The position numbers were made by a program, and so were the translations under genes. This document shows positions 51,608-61,622 of a stretch of 64,000 bases of DNA, in pieces. The notes under the pieces are model-generated. The model had not been told where the DNA came from, made no database searches, and saw only the letters and a program-made list of their open reading frames with translations. The DNA lies in NCBI GenBank assembly GCA_030148425.1, contig JASBTM010000008.1:682001-746000 (forward strand), written 5' to 3'. The stretch is from Hyphomicrobium sp. Its GTDB lineage: Bacteria; Pseudomonadota; Alphaproteobacteria; Rhizobiales; Hyphomicrobiaceae. Numbering within the stretch: position 1 is the first letter of the stretch; each line of letters opens with the position of its first letter.

Positions 51608-52326
51608 ACATGCTGAAGCCGGAGCGGATCGGCCTCGACGATTTCGCAGATCAGCCGGTAAACATTTGCGGCAAGATATTCCTCGCCCATAAGTTTGGCG
51701 CGCTCTATTGGGCGGCCGAAAAGGCGTTGATCGTTTCCGATCTCCATCTCGAGAAAGGCTCGGCCTTCGCTGCGCGCGGCCAAATGCTGCCGCCCTATGA
51801 TACCCGTGACACACTGCAGAAGCTCGCCGCGCTCATCGATCGCTACCAACCCGAGACGGTGGTCTCTCTCGGCGACAGCCTGCACGATTCCGGCGGCGCG
51901 GCGCGCATGGACGCAGCCGACATCGAAAGCCTGCACATGCTGCAGGAAGATCGCGACTGGATCTGGATCACCGGCAATCACGATCCCAAGATCGATCGCG
52001 CGCTTGCGGGCTACGTCATGGACGAGATCGTCGTCGAAGGCATCGCCTTGCGGCACGAACCCCGGTCGAGCGCCGCGACGCACGAAATCGCCGGACATTT
52101 CCACCCGGCAGCTCGTCTCGTGTTTCACGGCACGTCGTTGCGCCGCCCATGCTTCGTCGGCAATCGTCTTCGCCTCGTCATGCCGGCATTCGGCGCCTAC
52201 ACCGGCGGCCTCAACATTCTCGATACCGCCTTCGAACCGTTGTTCGGCTCCGATGGCCTCGATGTATGGATGCTCGGCCACGAAGGTCTGTATCCAGTGG
52301 CGCCCCGTCTTCTGCGCGACGACTGA
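51604..52326 (+). CDS. pdeM: ligase-associated DNA damage response endonuclease PdeM
   Basis: 240 residues. Calcineurin-like phosphoesterase motifs appear in order: LIVSDLHLEKG (D-x-H), VVSLGDSLHD (GDxxHD), WITGNHD (GNH), and EIAGHFHPAA (GHxHP). This matches the PdeM family of manganese-dependent nucleases paired with the Lhr-like helicase. The start overlaps the helicase stop (ATGA), indicating coupled translation and joint function in DNA repair. Confidence 0.92.
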   Translation: MNMLKPERIGLDDFADQPVNICGKIFLAHKFGALYWAAEKALIVSDLHLEKGSAFAARGQMLPPYDTRDTLQKLAALIDRYQPETVVSLGDSLHDSGGAARMDAADIESLHMLQEDRDWIWITGNHDPKIDRALAGYVMDEIVVEGIALRHEPRSSAATHEIAGHFHPAARLVFHGTSLRRPCFVGNRLRLVMPAFGAYTGGLNILDTAFEPLFGSDGLDVWMLGHEGLYPVAPRLLRDD

Positions 52327-52342
52327 TCCGCAGACGCTACCG

Positions 52343-53137
52343 TCAGGCCGGTTTTCGAAACGCAAACGCCGCCGCGAGTCCACATCCCGCTGCCATCATC
52401 ACCGTGAAAATCCCATAGAGAAGCGGACGCGTCAGCGCCGTCTCGTGGATATAACGCTCGATGCCCTCACGCTGCAGCATAACGCGGCTATCGTATTGGC
52501 CGAGCATTTGCCCATCCTTGAACAGATAGACGTGCGCCGTGAGCGGCGCGACGGGAACGTTCGGCGGCAGCGCGATCGTTGCGCGAAACAGGCTCCGCCC
52601 GACGAACGACACACCGAAATCCGATTTGACGTAAACGCGCTCTTTTTCCTTCAGCCGGATCAGCGCCTGCCGGAAAGTCTCAAGCTCAGCCGGATCCGTC
52701 GCGTCGGTCCGACTTTGAACCGCCCGCACCATCCGCACATGATCGAAGCCGATGCCATGCGTATCCAAGACGGCGCGATCCGCGATCTCGTCGACGGGCC
52801 GCGTCGAGGCGATGGCGTAATAGCTTGGCACCGATGCGAAGCGCATCGACTGCGTGTTGACCCAGATGCCGCCGACGCGTGATTTCTTCCGCACCACCGC
52901 CGGGGTAGGAATGCCTTCAACAACGACGATGATATCATACGTGCCAGCCTCAGGGCTCGGCTGCATGCTGTTGCTCACCGCACCGAAGACAAGAATCTCG
53001 GTTCCGGTGAAACTCGATGTAATCGCCACCTGCCGCGTCGAAGCATCCGCTTCCACGCTTTCCTTCGGCGCATCCGCGCGGGCAATCCCTACGGCACCCA
53101 ACGCAATCATCGCTGCCAGAACAACCCGCCGCATCAC
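52343..53137 (-). CDS. TIGR02186 family membrane-anchored protein
   Basis: 264 residues with a signal peptide (1-21), a large periplasmic domain (FTGTEILVFGAV, VVEGIPTPAVVRKKSRVGGIWVN), and one C-terminal membrane helix (about 236-258). The pattern fits TIGR02186, uncharacterised but regularly next to TSUP permeases in Alphaproteobacteria. Here its start overlaps the TSUP gene's stop by four bases, so the two are co-expressed and probably function together at the membrane, perhaps in sulfur-anion or organic sulfonate export. Confidence 0.85.
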   Translation of the reverse strand: MMRRVVLAAMIALGAVGIARADAPKESVEADASTRQVAITSSFTGTEILVFGAVSNSMQPSPEAGTYDIIVVVEGIPTPAVVRKKSRVGGIWVNTQSMRFASVPSYYAIASTRPVDEIADRAVLDTHGIGFDHVRMVRAVQSRTDATDPAELETFRQALIRLKEKERVYVKSDFGVSFVGRSLFRATIALPPNVPVAPLTAHVYLFKDGQMLGQYDSRVMLQREGIERYIHETALTRPLLYGIFTVMMAAGCGLAAAFAFRKPA

Positions 53138-54060
53138 GATGCTCCCGCAATAGCCGATAGCGAGAACAGATCTTTGGGCGGCAGAACCAGATCGAATGCC
53201 ATGCGAGCGGCAACAAGCAGGATCAAGGCGCCCAGCAGGAGGCGGAGATGCTCGCCGCGCAGCTTCTGCCCGACGATTGTTCCGAATTGCGCACCGATCA
53301 CACCCCCGACGATGAGAATGGTGGCAAGCACGATATCGACAGTCTTGTTCTCGACCGCGTGCAGAACCGTGGCCAAGGCCGCCACGAACACGATCTGAAA
53401 CAGCGATGTGCCAATGACGAGCCCCGTTGGCATCCGAAGCAGATAGATCATTGCGGGAATCATAACGAAACCGCCGCCGATACCCATGATCGCCGACATG
53501 CAGCCAATGAACAGCCCTATGATCAGCGGCGGCACGACGCTCATATAAAGCTTCGATCTCGGAAACCGCATCTTGAACGGAAGACCTTCCATCCAGCTGT
53601 GCTGTCCGGATCGCCGCGCCAACGGTCTTCCTGCTGCCCCCGCCTGCCTTGAGGCATTGATGCCTTCGACAAGAATGAACGTGCCGACGACACCGAGAAA
53701 CACGACGTATATGAGCGAAATGGTGAGATCGAAAAAGCCAGCCTGACGCAGAATCTTCACCGCAGCAACGCCGAGGTAGGTTCCCGCCAGTCCCCCGGCA
53801 AGCATAACGAGGCCCATCTTGATGTCGACGTTTCCACGCCGGTAATGCGTGATCGCTCCGGAGACCGACGACGCCACCACATGCGACGAACTCGTCGCCA
53901 CCGCAACCGCCGAGGGCACGCCAAGAAACGTCAGCAGCGGCATCAGCAGAAATCCGCCGCCGACGCCGAATAATCCGGAAAGAAAGCCGATGCTCAGGCC
54001 AAGAGCCACATAAACGACAATCGAGACCGACATCTCGGCAATCGGCAGATAGAGCGTCAT
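53134..54060 (-). CDS. TSUP (TauE/SafE) family permease
   Basis: 308 residues, about eight membrane helices in two repeats, each with the family glycine block: GFLSGLFGVGGGFLLMPLL near the start and CMSAIMGIGGGFVMIPAMIY in the middle. Unlike typical TSUP proteins it has a hydrophilic ~40-residue central loop. TSUP members export sulfite, sulfoacetate or related anions. It is translationally coupled to the TIGR02186 gene. ATG 54060 was chosen; a longer in-frame start at 54087 is weak. Confidence 0.85.
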   Translation of the reverse strand: MTLYLPIAEMSVSIVVYVALGLSIGFLSGLFGVGGGFLLMPLLTFLGVPSAVAVATSSSHVVASSVSGAITHYRRGNVDIKMGLVMLAGGLAGTYLGVAAVKILRQAGFFDLTISLIYVVFLGVVGTFILVEGINASRQAGAAGRPLARRSGQHSWMEGLPFKMRFPRSKLYMSVVPPLIIGLFIGCMSAIMGIGGGFVMIPAMIYLLRMPTGLVIGTSLFQIVFVAALATVLHAVENKTVDIVLATILIVGGVIGAQFGTIVGQKLRGEHLRLLLGALILLVAARMAFDLVLPPKDLFSLSAIAGAS

Positions 54061-54219
54061 CCTTGGATCCAGGGCGGAAGCGGGCAATGTCTCATCGAAG
54101 TTCCGCCAGGGGATACCAAACGGCGCCCCACGGCAACCCCGCTCCGCATTGCGCGCGCACTTCGAGCCTCAGGTGTGCTCCCTCGCAGCCCCGGCGCGCC
54201 CCAACTGAAAGCAGTCGTG

Positions 54220-56889
54220 TTATCCGGCGATTCCGTTCTTCGGGTTTTTCTTCCACAAATCGCCGGCCACGAGCGCATCGTTGATGGTGCGATCGGAGGG
54301 AACCAACCGCCAGTTCGCGATCAGGATTTGAGCGTCCGCAATTTCCTGCCCCGTCAGCTTGCCGCGAAGAATGTCACGGCGGCGGGTCGCGTCGCCATCG
54401 CCCGCGCGCGCCGCAATCGAGACCCATAGGAATGCCTGCTTCAGATCGCGATCGACGCCGAGGCCATTCTCACAAAGGATCGCGAGGTTGAATTGGCTGT
54501 CCGGCAATCCGCGCTTCGCCGCTTCGCTGAACCAATGGGCGGCGGTTGTATAATCGGGAGCGCGGTCAGTTTGATTGGCGCTCAGCACGGCAAGATTATG
54601 CATCGCCTTGATGTTCCCCTGCGCGGCAGCGCGCTCGTAGAACATTGCCGCCTGCGCCCGGTCGGGCTTAAGCCCGAGACCGCGCTCATACAGAGTAGCC
54701 AGCCGGTACTGCGCCTGCGCGAAACCTTGATCAGCCGATCGCTGATACCATTTCGCGGCCTCTTTGAAATTCTGCGTCACGCCCTTGCCTTCCGCATAGC
54801 GCGCGCCGACTTCGAACTGAGCCGATGAATCTCCGTTTGCCGCCGCGAGACGAAGCGAGAGCGGTCCGATCATCGCGGACGGCATCTCGAGCGGTGCAGA
54901 TCGCCTTACGCCCTCGGGAGGCGCATCGCCACTTGTTTGCGGTTGCCGCGCAATGCCTTCCGTTTCAGCTTCCGACGGCACCATGGACGTTGGAATGGAG
55001 CCTGTCTCTCCCGGCCGTCCAGCTGCGTTGCCAAGCTCTCCCGACATTGCCGCCATCGCCTGATGCCGGCGCGCCTGTTCGAGTTCGGCCTGAGACACGG
55101 GCTGATCGAGATCCACAGCTACGCCAATCATCGGCAGCGCTGTCCTAGGCTCGGACGCGCCATCGTCAGCGGATGCGGAATTCGCGGCGTTCGAAGCACC
55201 GGCCGGTGCAAGATCGCCGCGCGGACCATTGGCATCCGGCGCCGGAGCCGTCGTCCTTTCGCTACCGCCCGTAGGCGCGGACGGCGACGTCTTGATCGCG
55301 TCCGACGTGCCGGACGTCTTGCCGTCCTGAGCCCGCTGTCCAGACATCCGCTCCGCAGGAACGAGAAGTTCGGGTTCGCGTTTGACGCCGAAACCGAACG
55401 TGTACCACAGGCCAGCAAGCGCGACGAGCACGAGCGCGGCGACGAGCATCAGGCGCGGGGACGGCGCGGACGGCCCGAACGAGTTCTTGGCGGCGGCGGG
55501 CGACGGCCGCACGGGCCTGCGGCCGGAAAGCGGTGCAGCCGGAGATCCCGCCGTGAGTTGATCGCCTTCTTGTGCGAGGCGCGCCTTCGCCCGGCGAACG
55601 TCGGCAACGAACTCCTGGCGCATCTTCTCACTTCGCTGCGCCATATCCTCCGTCAAGGCATCCGATCCATACGGACCGGAGAATGACGGCGCCTCAAGTC
55701 CTTGCTCGAACGGCGCGGCGCCGGGCGTCTCAAAGCCGCTCGTAGAAACCGGCGGCTCGAAAGCCTCGGCGTGCACCGTATCGCTGCCGAACATCAGCGG
55801 ATTGGCGAAGCTCGAATGACTGACATCCAAGTCCGAAAAGCTCGCGGGCGGTGAGAGATCGATGGCGTCCACGCGATCGAGCAAGCGCACCATGGCCTGC
55901 TGCATCGTATCGAGAATGGCGGCGGTGTGTTCACCTCCCTGACGGTTCTCAGCCATCAGCTGTTCGATGAGCGGCCGCAGCTCGTCGGCGCCGGCATTCC
56001 GGTCGTCGGCATACCGACTGGCAAATCGCTGAGCGGTCTCTTCGGCGACAGCACGCGCGATGGCGTCGATGTCGGGAGATACCTGCGCGTTCGCCGAAGC
56101 CGCCTGCATCCCGGCCAGCGTCTCCGAAACGCTTGCGAGCTGCGTCTCAAGAGTGCTCAAGCGGTCGAGTTGATCGTTCGTCTTTTCGAGGTGATGCACC
56201 ACCTCGACCATATGCGCTTCGATCTGACGAACGGCGGCGAGATCGTCGTGGGTCGCGACCCCGGAGAACACCTTCGTAAACTGCCGCTCGAATTGATCGA
56301 TGCGCTGGCTGAGATCGGAAAGCCCGTTCTCGGGTTTGACGTGCGCGAGCGAATGCTCGATCCCTCTCGCGATCTCAGCGAACCGGCTCTCGAGCCACGC
56401 TTCATCGATTCTCGAAGACGCTCCGTCTTCGGCATCGCTTTTATCGCTTGGGACATCCCCGTAGAGGCCAGCGAGAGCATCAGCCGATTGCCGATCCCAC
56501 GGCTCGAACGCATCATCGGGAGAGACAGCCGCCGCAGCAGCTTCGCCGCCGGTCGCGCGCCGCCGCCGATGCGCTACACCTGCAGCGTTCTGATAATCGT
56601 CGTTCCCGGCATCTGCCAGCCGATGGGCCAGCGCCCCGATGCCTGCCTCGATCTGCGCAAACGCTGGCGCGAACTGATCGGGAATGCGCGGCCGAAGCAC
56701 GTCGGCCTCGCGGGTCATTCCGGAAATCCGGTCCTGCATCTCGTTGAGCGCGGTCGTGTGCCTGCGATCGGCATCCTGGAGCTGGGCCGCGATGGTATCG
56801 AGCATGGATTTGAGTTCGTCGCGGCCGTCGCTGGACGAGCGCTCGTCGCCACCACCACGGTAATCAGCGCTCATTCCGGAATTCGACAT
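54220..56889 (-). CDS. PodJ-like polarity protein with coiled coils, one TM helix and Sel1 repeats
   Basis: 889 residues. An N-terminal cytoplasmic part of ~480 residues is rich in coiled coil (for example DELKSMLDTIAAQLQDADRRH and LSDLSQRIDQFERQFTKVF). A basic stretch and a single membrane helix follow (LMLVAALVLVALAGLWYTF, near 485), then a Ser/Ala/Pro linker. The C-terminal periplasmic tail has about four Sel1-like repeats, for example VGARYAEGKGVTQNFKEAAKWY and YRLATLYERGLGLKPDRAQA. This architecture matches PodJ, which organises the cell pole in Caulobacter and its relatives. In a budding, prosthecate genus such as Hyphomicrobium, a polar organising role is attractive but not proven. Confidence 0.82.
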   Translation of the reverse strand: MSNSGMSADYRGGGDERSSSDGRDELKSMLDTIAAQLQDADRRHTTALNEMQDRISGMTREADVLRPRIPDQFAPAFAQIEAGIGALAHRLADAGNDDYQNAAGVAHRRRRATGGEAAAAAVSPDDAFEPWDRQSADALAGLYGDVPSDKSDAEDGASSRIDEAWLESRFAEIARGIEHSLAHVKPENGLSDLSQRIDQFERQFTKVFSGVATHDDLAAVRQIEAHMVEVVHHLEKTNDQLDRLSTLETQLASVSETLAGMQAASANAQVSPDIDAIARAVAEETAQRFASRYADDRNAGADELRPLIEQLMAENRQGGEHTAAILDTMQQAMVRLLDRVDAIDLSPPASFSDLDVSHSSFANPLMFGSDTVHAEAFEPPVSTSGFETPGAAPFEQGLEAPSFSGPYGSDALTEDMAQRSEKMRQEFVADVRRAKARLAQEGDQLTAGSPAAPLSGRRPVRPSPAAAKNSFGPSAPSPRLMLVAALVLVALAGLWYTFGFGVKREPELLVPAERMSGQRAQDGKTSGTSDAIKTSPSAPTGGSERTTAPAPDANGPRGDLAPAGASNAANSASADDGASEPRTALPMIGVAVDLDQPVSQAELEQARRHQAMAAMSGELGNAAGRPGETGSIPTSMVPSEAETEGIARQPQTSGDAPPEGVRRSAPLEMPSAMIGPLSLRLAAANGDSSAQFEVGARYAEGKGVTQNFKEAAKWYQRSADQGFAQAQYRLATLYERGLGLKPDRAQAAMFYERAAAQGNIKAMHNLAVLSANQTDRAPDYTTAAHWFSEAAKRGLPDSQFNLAILCENGLGVDRDLKQAFLWVSIAARAGDGDATRRRDILRGKLTGQEIADAQILIANWRLVPSDRTINDALVAGDLWKKNPKNGIAG

Positions 56890-57242
56890 CTTCCCCTCGA
56901 GACAGCGCGATTGCTAACGGTCCGGGAGAGCGCACAGCCGGCCATGCTCCGGACGTCGCAGGGGTCCGTACCGCGTGGGGCAATGCGATCATTGGCGGAC
57001 GCGGCACAAATCAGCTCAGGAGGAACATTTGGGCTTGGCCAGTAAACGCCGGGTTAAAGGCCGTGCCGAAACGATAAAAATTTCGCTACTTCAATGCCTT
57101 ATTCGAAGATATTTTTAACGGCCATGGCGCGGGAACTCGCTCTTGTCCGCATCGATTCGATTTTTTCCATGTGCGCCAGCCGTCTTGCCACACACCGTCG
57201 ATATGACCATCTCGGGCGTAGCGCCCCATGGAGGATCTCGAA

Positions 57243-57797
57243 ATGAGCCTGACGGCGACAAGAGCAACGATGCTCGGACTATGTCTTGTGCCGGTATTGG
57301 CCGCGACCGCAGTTGCAGATCCATCGAGCGATCAGGGTGGCCGGTTCACGATGTCGCCGGTCGACGGCGGGTTCCTCCGCCTCGACAGGCAGACCGGCGC
57401 CGTCGCCATGTGCGCCAAATCAGGCAGCGACTGGGCCTGCAAGCCAGTCGAAGATCGAACGGTCGATAGCCCCGGCAATCTTTCACACGTTGAGGCCGAA
57501 AACCGGGAGCTCAAGAGCCGCGTCAAGGAACTTGAGGATCTTCTCGAGACGAAGCCGCTCGGACCACCGCCGCACCTTGATGGCCCGCTCGCCGACGGCC
57601 CTCCCGGCGGAACCTCGCAGCTGCCTTCGGAACAGGAAGTCGATCAGGCGCTCGATTACATGTCTCGCGTCTATAAGAAGATCCGCGATCACATCAAGGA
57701 TCTCGACAAGCCTCTGCCGCCAGGCGAACAACCGCCGCCTCCGCCAGGGGCGCCGCCTGCGCCGCCGACAGCGTCCGGCCCCAAAAGTGCGCTCTAG
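57243..57797 (+). CDS. secreted protein with coiled coil and proline-rich tail
   Basis: A 184-residue precursor: signal peptide (MSLTATRATMLGLCLVPVLA, cleavage about TAVA-DP). A small domain follows with the pattern GGFLRLDRQTGAVAMCAKSG and a nearby WACKP, giving one disulfide. Then come a coiled-coil segment (HVEAENRELKSRVKELEDLL) and a Pro-rich tail. The FxRLDxxTGxxxxC pattern is common in exported alphaproteobacterial proteins of unknown function. GGAGG eight bases upstream supports the ATG at 57243. Confidence 0.68.
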   Translation: MSLTATRATMLGLCLVPVLAATAVADPSSDQGGRFTMSPVDGGFLRLDRQTGAVAMCAKSGSDWACKPVEDRTVDSPGNLSHVEAENRELKSRVKELEDLLETKPLGPPPHLDGPLADGPPGGTSQLPSEQEVDQALDYMSRVYKKIRDHIKDLDKPLPPGEQPPPPPGAPPAPPTASGPKSAL

Positions 57798-57824
57798 CGC
57801 AGTTTAAGCCGAAACGTCCGGCTG

Positions 57825-58784
57825 CTAAGCGCTTGCAAACTTTCGCGTGGCGCGAATGAGTTCGTGGACGATGCCGGGCTCCGTCATCGCATGCCCTGCG
57901 TCGGCGACGACGCGCAGGTCGGCGGGCCATACGTTGCTCAGCATCACGGCGTTCTTCACCGGCGTTACGACATCGTAGCGCCCATGCACGATGACACCCG
58001 GAATATCGCTGAGACGATGCGCTTCCAGAAGCAGTTCGCCGTCGCGGCGGAAAAAACCGGCGTTGACGAAATAATGGCTTTCAATGCGCGCGAACGCCAG
58101 CGCGTAGGCGTCCGCTCCGAACCGTGCAACGCGATCTGCTTCGGGCAGTAGCGAAAGCGTTGTTCCTTCCCAGACGCTCCACGCCCGCGCCGCGTTGAGC
58201 CGCACGCTGAGATCGCTCGCCGTCAAACGGCGGTAATACGCGCCGATCATGTCGTCACGCTCGGAAGGCGGGATCGGACGCTGAAACTCCGCGAAGGCTT
58301 CGGGAAACAGCCAACTGCAGCCGTCTTGATAGAACCAGCGAAGCTCGGCCTGCGTCAGCAAAAAAATTCCGCGCAGAACCATCGAGCTGACCCGCTCAGG
58401 ATAGGTTTCCGCGTAGGCAAGGGCCAGCGTCGAGCCCCACGAGCCGCCGAAGATCTGCCAGCTCCTGATGCCGAGCTCGGTCCGAATGCGTTCGATGTCG
58501 GCAACAAGATCGTTCGTCGTGTTGTTTTCGAGCGAAGCGTTTGGCGTCGAGCGGCCACAGCCGCGCTGATCGAAAAGCACGATGCGGTAGCGGTCCGGAT
58601 CGTGGAAGCGGCGCATGGTCGGATTACAGCCGCCGCCCGGTCCTCCATGCAGAATGACGACCGGAAGACCGTTCGGATTTCCGCACTCTTCAACGTAGAG
58701 CGTATGCCCATCGCCGACGGGCAGACGGTATTCCCGAAACGGCATGAGCGGCGGATAGAGATCCAGGCGATCGCGGATGGTCAT
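57825..58784 (-). CDS. pip: prolyl aminopeptidase (proline iminopeptidase)
   Basis: 319 residues, a standard S33-family prolyl aminopeptidase: HGGPGGGCNP (46-55), FDQRGCGRS (71-79), GGSWGS with Ser115, GRYDVVTP (acid) and AGHAMTEPG (histidine). Closer to canonical enterobacterial and Xanthomonas Pip than the paralogue at 14305 (for instance in the GGCNP and RGCGRSTP forms). Cytoplasmic, releases N-terminal proline. The start at 58784 (MTIRDRLDLYPP) is preferred to 58820. Confidence 0.94.
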   Translation of the reverse strand: MTIRDRLDLYPPLMPFREYRLPVGDGHTLYVEECGNPNGLPVVILHGGPGGGCNPTMRRFHDPDRYRIVLFDQRGCGRSTPNASLENNTTNDLVADIERIRTELGIRSWQIFGGSWGSTLALAYAETYPERVSSMVLRGIFLLTQAELRWFYQDGCSWLFPEAFAEFQRPIPPSERDDMIGAYYRRLTASDLSVRLNAARAWSVWEGTTLSLLPEADRVARFGADAYALAFARIESHYFVNAGFFRRDGELLLEAHRLSDIPGVIVHGRYDVVTPVKNAVMLSNVWPADLRVVADAGHAMTEPGIVHELIRATRKFASA

Positions 58785-58850
58785 GGATTGCTCTTTATAG
58801 GGCTCTGACCTGACGAGCAATCAAGGCAACCGGCCGAAGTCAAGAAGGGC

Positions 58851-60692
58851 CTACACGGGAGTGCGAGCGTGCTTTCTAAGCTGCAGCCTCTGCATCTCGC
58901 GGTCATAGATGATCTCGCCACCCGGAACCCGGATATCACGGATGACCTCGAGCCCCCGGCGGTTGGCCTCAGGCCGCATCAGGCTCGCCCCAATTGCGAG
59001 AGCGAGGGAAATCGGCAAACCGAGAATTCCCGCAATCGGGCTTGGGGTCGAAAGCGTGCCCATTTCGCTCATGAGAATAGCAAATGACGCTGCCACGAAG
59101 CCCGAGAGGACACCGACAGTCGCTCCACCGACGGTCAGCCTCTTCCACCAGATTGACAGCACCATGACGGGAAAGAGGCTTGCACCCGTGATCGACAACG
59201 CCCACAGCACCAGCCGCAATGGATCCGATGGCGCGATGATGGATAAAGCGGCGCCCGAGAAAGCCACGGCGATGATGAAGCCCCGCACGACCCAGATCCG
59301 GCTTTGCGGCGACGGCGGCTCCCACGACATCCCCTGGACGACATCTTCTCCAAGCACGGCTGCGAGCGAAACGGTTGTCGCGCTGGCCGTCACGAGCGCT
59401 GCGCCGAGTGCGCCGACAATGAGAAGATAAGAGAACGCTGACGGCAGTCCGATTGCCAACGGCAGGGCGAACAGCACGCCGTCGCGATCGAATTTTAATC
59501 CGCTGAAGCCAAGACGCGTCGCCGCCTGATCGAACGACACGAGATTTTCGGCAGCCGCATGAAACAGCCATTGCGGCAACGGTCCGAGCCGCTCGCTCAT
59601 GACGGCATCGAGCGTAAAATCACGCATGAAGACCGCGACCGATGAAATCGTCAGCAGCGCGAGCCCTGAAAACACCGTCGCCCATCCAAGCGACTTGCGC
59701 GCCTCATAAACGCCAGGCGTCGCCGCCACGCGCGGCAACAGCCACGGAGCGGCGCAAATCCCGGTTGCGATGGCAAATATCCCGATGATGAACGCCATCG
59801 GCCCGATCGAGCCGAAAGGCTGCGTATAAGGCTTGGTGATGGTTGCGAAGCCTTCCGGCGGCAACTGGAAAGCCAGCGGCCACGCGCTGATATTTTGCAG
59901 CCCTTCGTTGACCTCGTTTCGCACCAGTCCACGGACCATCGGACCGTTGGCAAGCTGAGGAATGGGAAGGCTTGTAACGATGACGCTCACCGTCGTTGCG
60001 ACCGCAAGAAGCGCCAGAAACAGCGCGATCGATTGCGCCACGCCCGCCCACGTGAACGAACGCTTTCCGCCGGCGACCGTCGACACTGCAATGGTCAGGG
60101 CGAGCAACAAGACGAGGTTGCTGACACTGCCGCCGACCAGGCGCTGCGCGACTTCCCCTCCGATGCGCAGCTCTGCCGAAAGTACGAGGAGCATGGGCAC
60201 AGCCGCGACCGCCGCAGTGACGACCCTAAGACCCTGGCTTTCGAAGCGGCGGCCGAGATAGCTCGGAACCGTGAAAGCACCAAACTTGCGATAGAACGGC
60301 GCGAGCCCGATCGCCATCATGACGAAGCCGGTCAGTGTTCCGATCAGCAGGATCAGCGCATCGAAACCCGAGAAAAAGAATGCGCCGGTTCCCGCGACGA
60401 CGAAGGTTCCGCCGAGCGCCGAAGCTCCAAGCAGAACGCCGGTATAAGCTGCGGGCACCCGGCGACCCGCCGCGAAATAGCAGAGAATATCGTTGCTGCC
60501 GACGCTGAGGCCGATGGCGGCATAGACCAGAATGGGGACCGCGAGGAATACCACGCGCAAAAACTGTTCATCGAACTTCAACTGCTCGAAAATCAGAACG
60601 AGCAGAAACAGCGCTGCATAGAGTGCCGCGAAGATGCTGAAGTATGTGCCGAGGCGCGGATTGACCATTCTCGCGCGTGCGCCAAACGCCAT
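58851..60692 (-). CDS. sodium:solute symporter, large subunit (VC_2705 subfamily)
   Basis: About 613 residues with some fourteen predicted membrane helices. SSS-family landmarks are YFAAGRRVPAAYTGVLLGASALGG near residue 70 and YEARKSLGWATVFSGLALL, with a late GGATVGVLSGF. The presence of a DUF4212 small subunit just upstream places it in the VC_2705/acetate-type two-component symporters, likely carrying short-chain carboxylates such as acetate with Na+. A GTG at 60704 overlapping the DUF4212 stop (ATGTGA) is an alternative start; ATG 60692 has a fair ribosome site. Confidence 0.87.
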   Translation of the reverse strand: MAFGARARMVNPRLGTYFSIFAALYAALFLLVLIFEQLKFDEQFLRVVFLAVPILVYAAIGLSVGSNDILCYFAAGRRVPAAYTGVLLGASALGGTFVVAGTGAFFFSGFDALILLIGTLTGFVMMAIGLAPFYRKFGAFTVPSYLGRRFESQGLRVVTAAVAAVPMLLVLSAELRIGGEVAQRLVGGSVSNLVLLLALTIAVSTVAGGKRSFTWAGVAQSIALFLALLAVATTVSVIVTSLPIPQLANGPMVRGLVRNEVNEGLQNISAWPLAFQLPPEGFATITKPYTQPFGSIGPMAFIIGIFAIATGICAAPWLLPRVAATPGVYEARKSLGWATVFSGLALLTISSVAVFMRDFTLDAVMSERLGPLPQWLFHAAAENLVSFDQAATRLGFSGLKFDRDGVLFALPLAIGLPSAFSYLLIVGALGAALVTASATTVSLAAVLGEDVVQGMSWEPPSPQSRIWVVRGFIIAVAFSGAALSIIAPSDPLRLVLWALSITGASLFPVMVLSIWWKRLTVGGATVGVLSGFVAASFAILMSEMGTLSTPSPIAGILGLPISLALAIGASLMRPEANRRGLEVIRDIRVPGGEIIYDREMQRLQLRKHARTPV

Positions 60693-60700
60693 ATCCCGCC

Positions 60701-60961
60701 TCACATATCCTCATGCGCGCCGTGCCAGTGATCGATGGCATTCTGGCGGTTGACGTAGCTCGCGACGGTCACGAGGGCGATGACGAAAAAGCCGTGTGCT
60801 GCGAGAAAATACCCCAGGGGGAAGCCCAGGAACCTATTCGCGTTCAACTGCTCGGCATAGAGCGGCAAAACGATGACAACCGCCAGGAAGGGGATGATGC
60901 TGGCAATGACCTGCCACTTCGTATGGCGCCAGTAAGGTTTGCGTTCCTTGCGCTCAATCAT
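60701..60961 (-). CDS. DUF4212 sodium:solute symporter small subunit
   Basis: 86 residues with two membrane helices (about 20-36 and 50-69): YWRHTKWQVIASIIPFLAVV then GFPLGYFLAAHGFFVIALV, and a C-terminal NRQNAIDHWHGAHED. This matches DUF4212, the obligate small partner of VC_2705-type symporters. It is immediately followed by (or overlaps) the large subunit gene, so the two are one operon. AAGG seven bases upstream supports ATG 60961. Confidence 0.88.
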   Translation of the reverse strand: MIERKERKPYWRHTKWQVIASIIPFLAVVIVLPLYAEQLNANRFLGFPLGYFLAAHGFFVIALVTVASYVNRQNAIDHWHGAHEDM

Positions 60962-61208
60962 CGTGACACCTTGCTTCTCCGCCCCCGCGTGGGCATTGCC
61001 GCCCGCGAACCGGGCCATTATGCCCGCCGTCTCGGGCCTTTGTCCAATCGTCGTCCAATCGTCCTGGCGCCGGAAAAGCCCAACGCTCCGTTGTCGGCGG
61101 CCGCATCATCCCCTAAAATTTTGCCGCGGGAATCGCGCCGGTCCCCGGGATTTGGGCGCGGCATCCGCAGCCGGGCACGCCAACGCATCATCTCGGAAGG
61201 ACATCTTC

Positions 61209-61598
61209 ATGAGCATATTCGACGAATTCAAAGAATTCGCCATGAGAGGCAACGTCATTGATCTTGCCGTCGGCGTGATCATGGGCGCCGCCTTCGCTCC
61301 CATCGTCTCGTCCCTCGTCGACAATGTCGTTATGCCTCCCATTGGCTATATGATGGCGGGAATAGATTTCTCGAATCTCGCCGTCGACATTCCCACCCCC
61401 ACGAACCCGGTTGCGATCAAGTACGGCATTTTCCTCAATGCCGTCATCAAATTCATCATCACGGCCTTCGCGATCTTCCTCCTGGTCAAGGCGGTCAACA
61501 CGATGAAGAAGCCGAAAGCCGCAGGAGGACCGCCGCCGCCAACCCCGACGGAAGAATACCTCAAGGAAATTCGCGACCTCCTCGCGAAAAAAGCCTAA
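61209..61598 (+). CDS. mscL: large-conductance mechanosensitive channel
   Basis: 129 residues, usual length. TM1 with the small-residue gate helix NVIDLAVGVIMGAAFAPIVS, the loop with NVVMPPIGYM, TM2 (IFLNAVIKFIITAFAIFLLV), and the C-terminal bundle TEEYLKEIRDLL. It is a homopentameric inner-membrane emergency valve in osmotic downshock. GGAAGGA precedes ATG 61209; an upstream in-frame extension covers another gene region and is rejected. Confidence 0.95.
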   Translation: MSIFDEFKEFAMRGNVIDLAVGVIMGAAFAPIVSSLVDNVVMPPIGYMMAGIDFSNLAVDIPTPTNPVAIKYGIFLNAVIKFIITAFAIFLLVKAVNTMKKPKAAGGPPPPTPTEEYLKEIRDLLAKKA

Positions 61599-61622
61599 CC
61601 AGCCCCAGACCGACATCCATGA

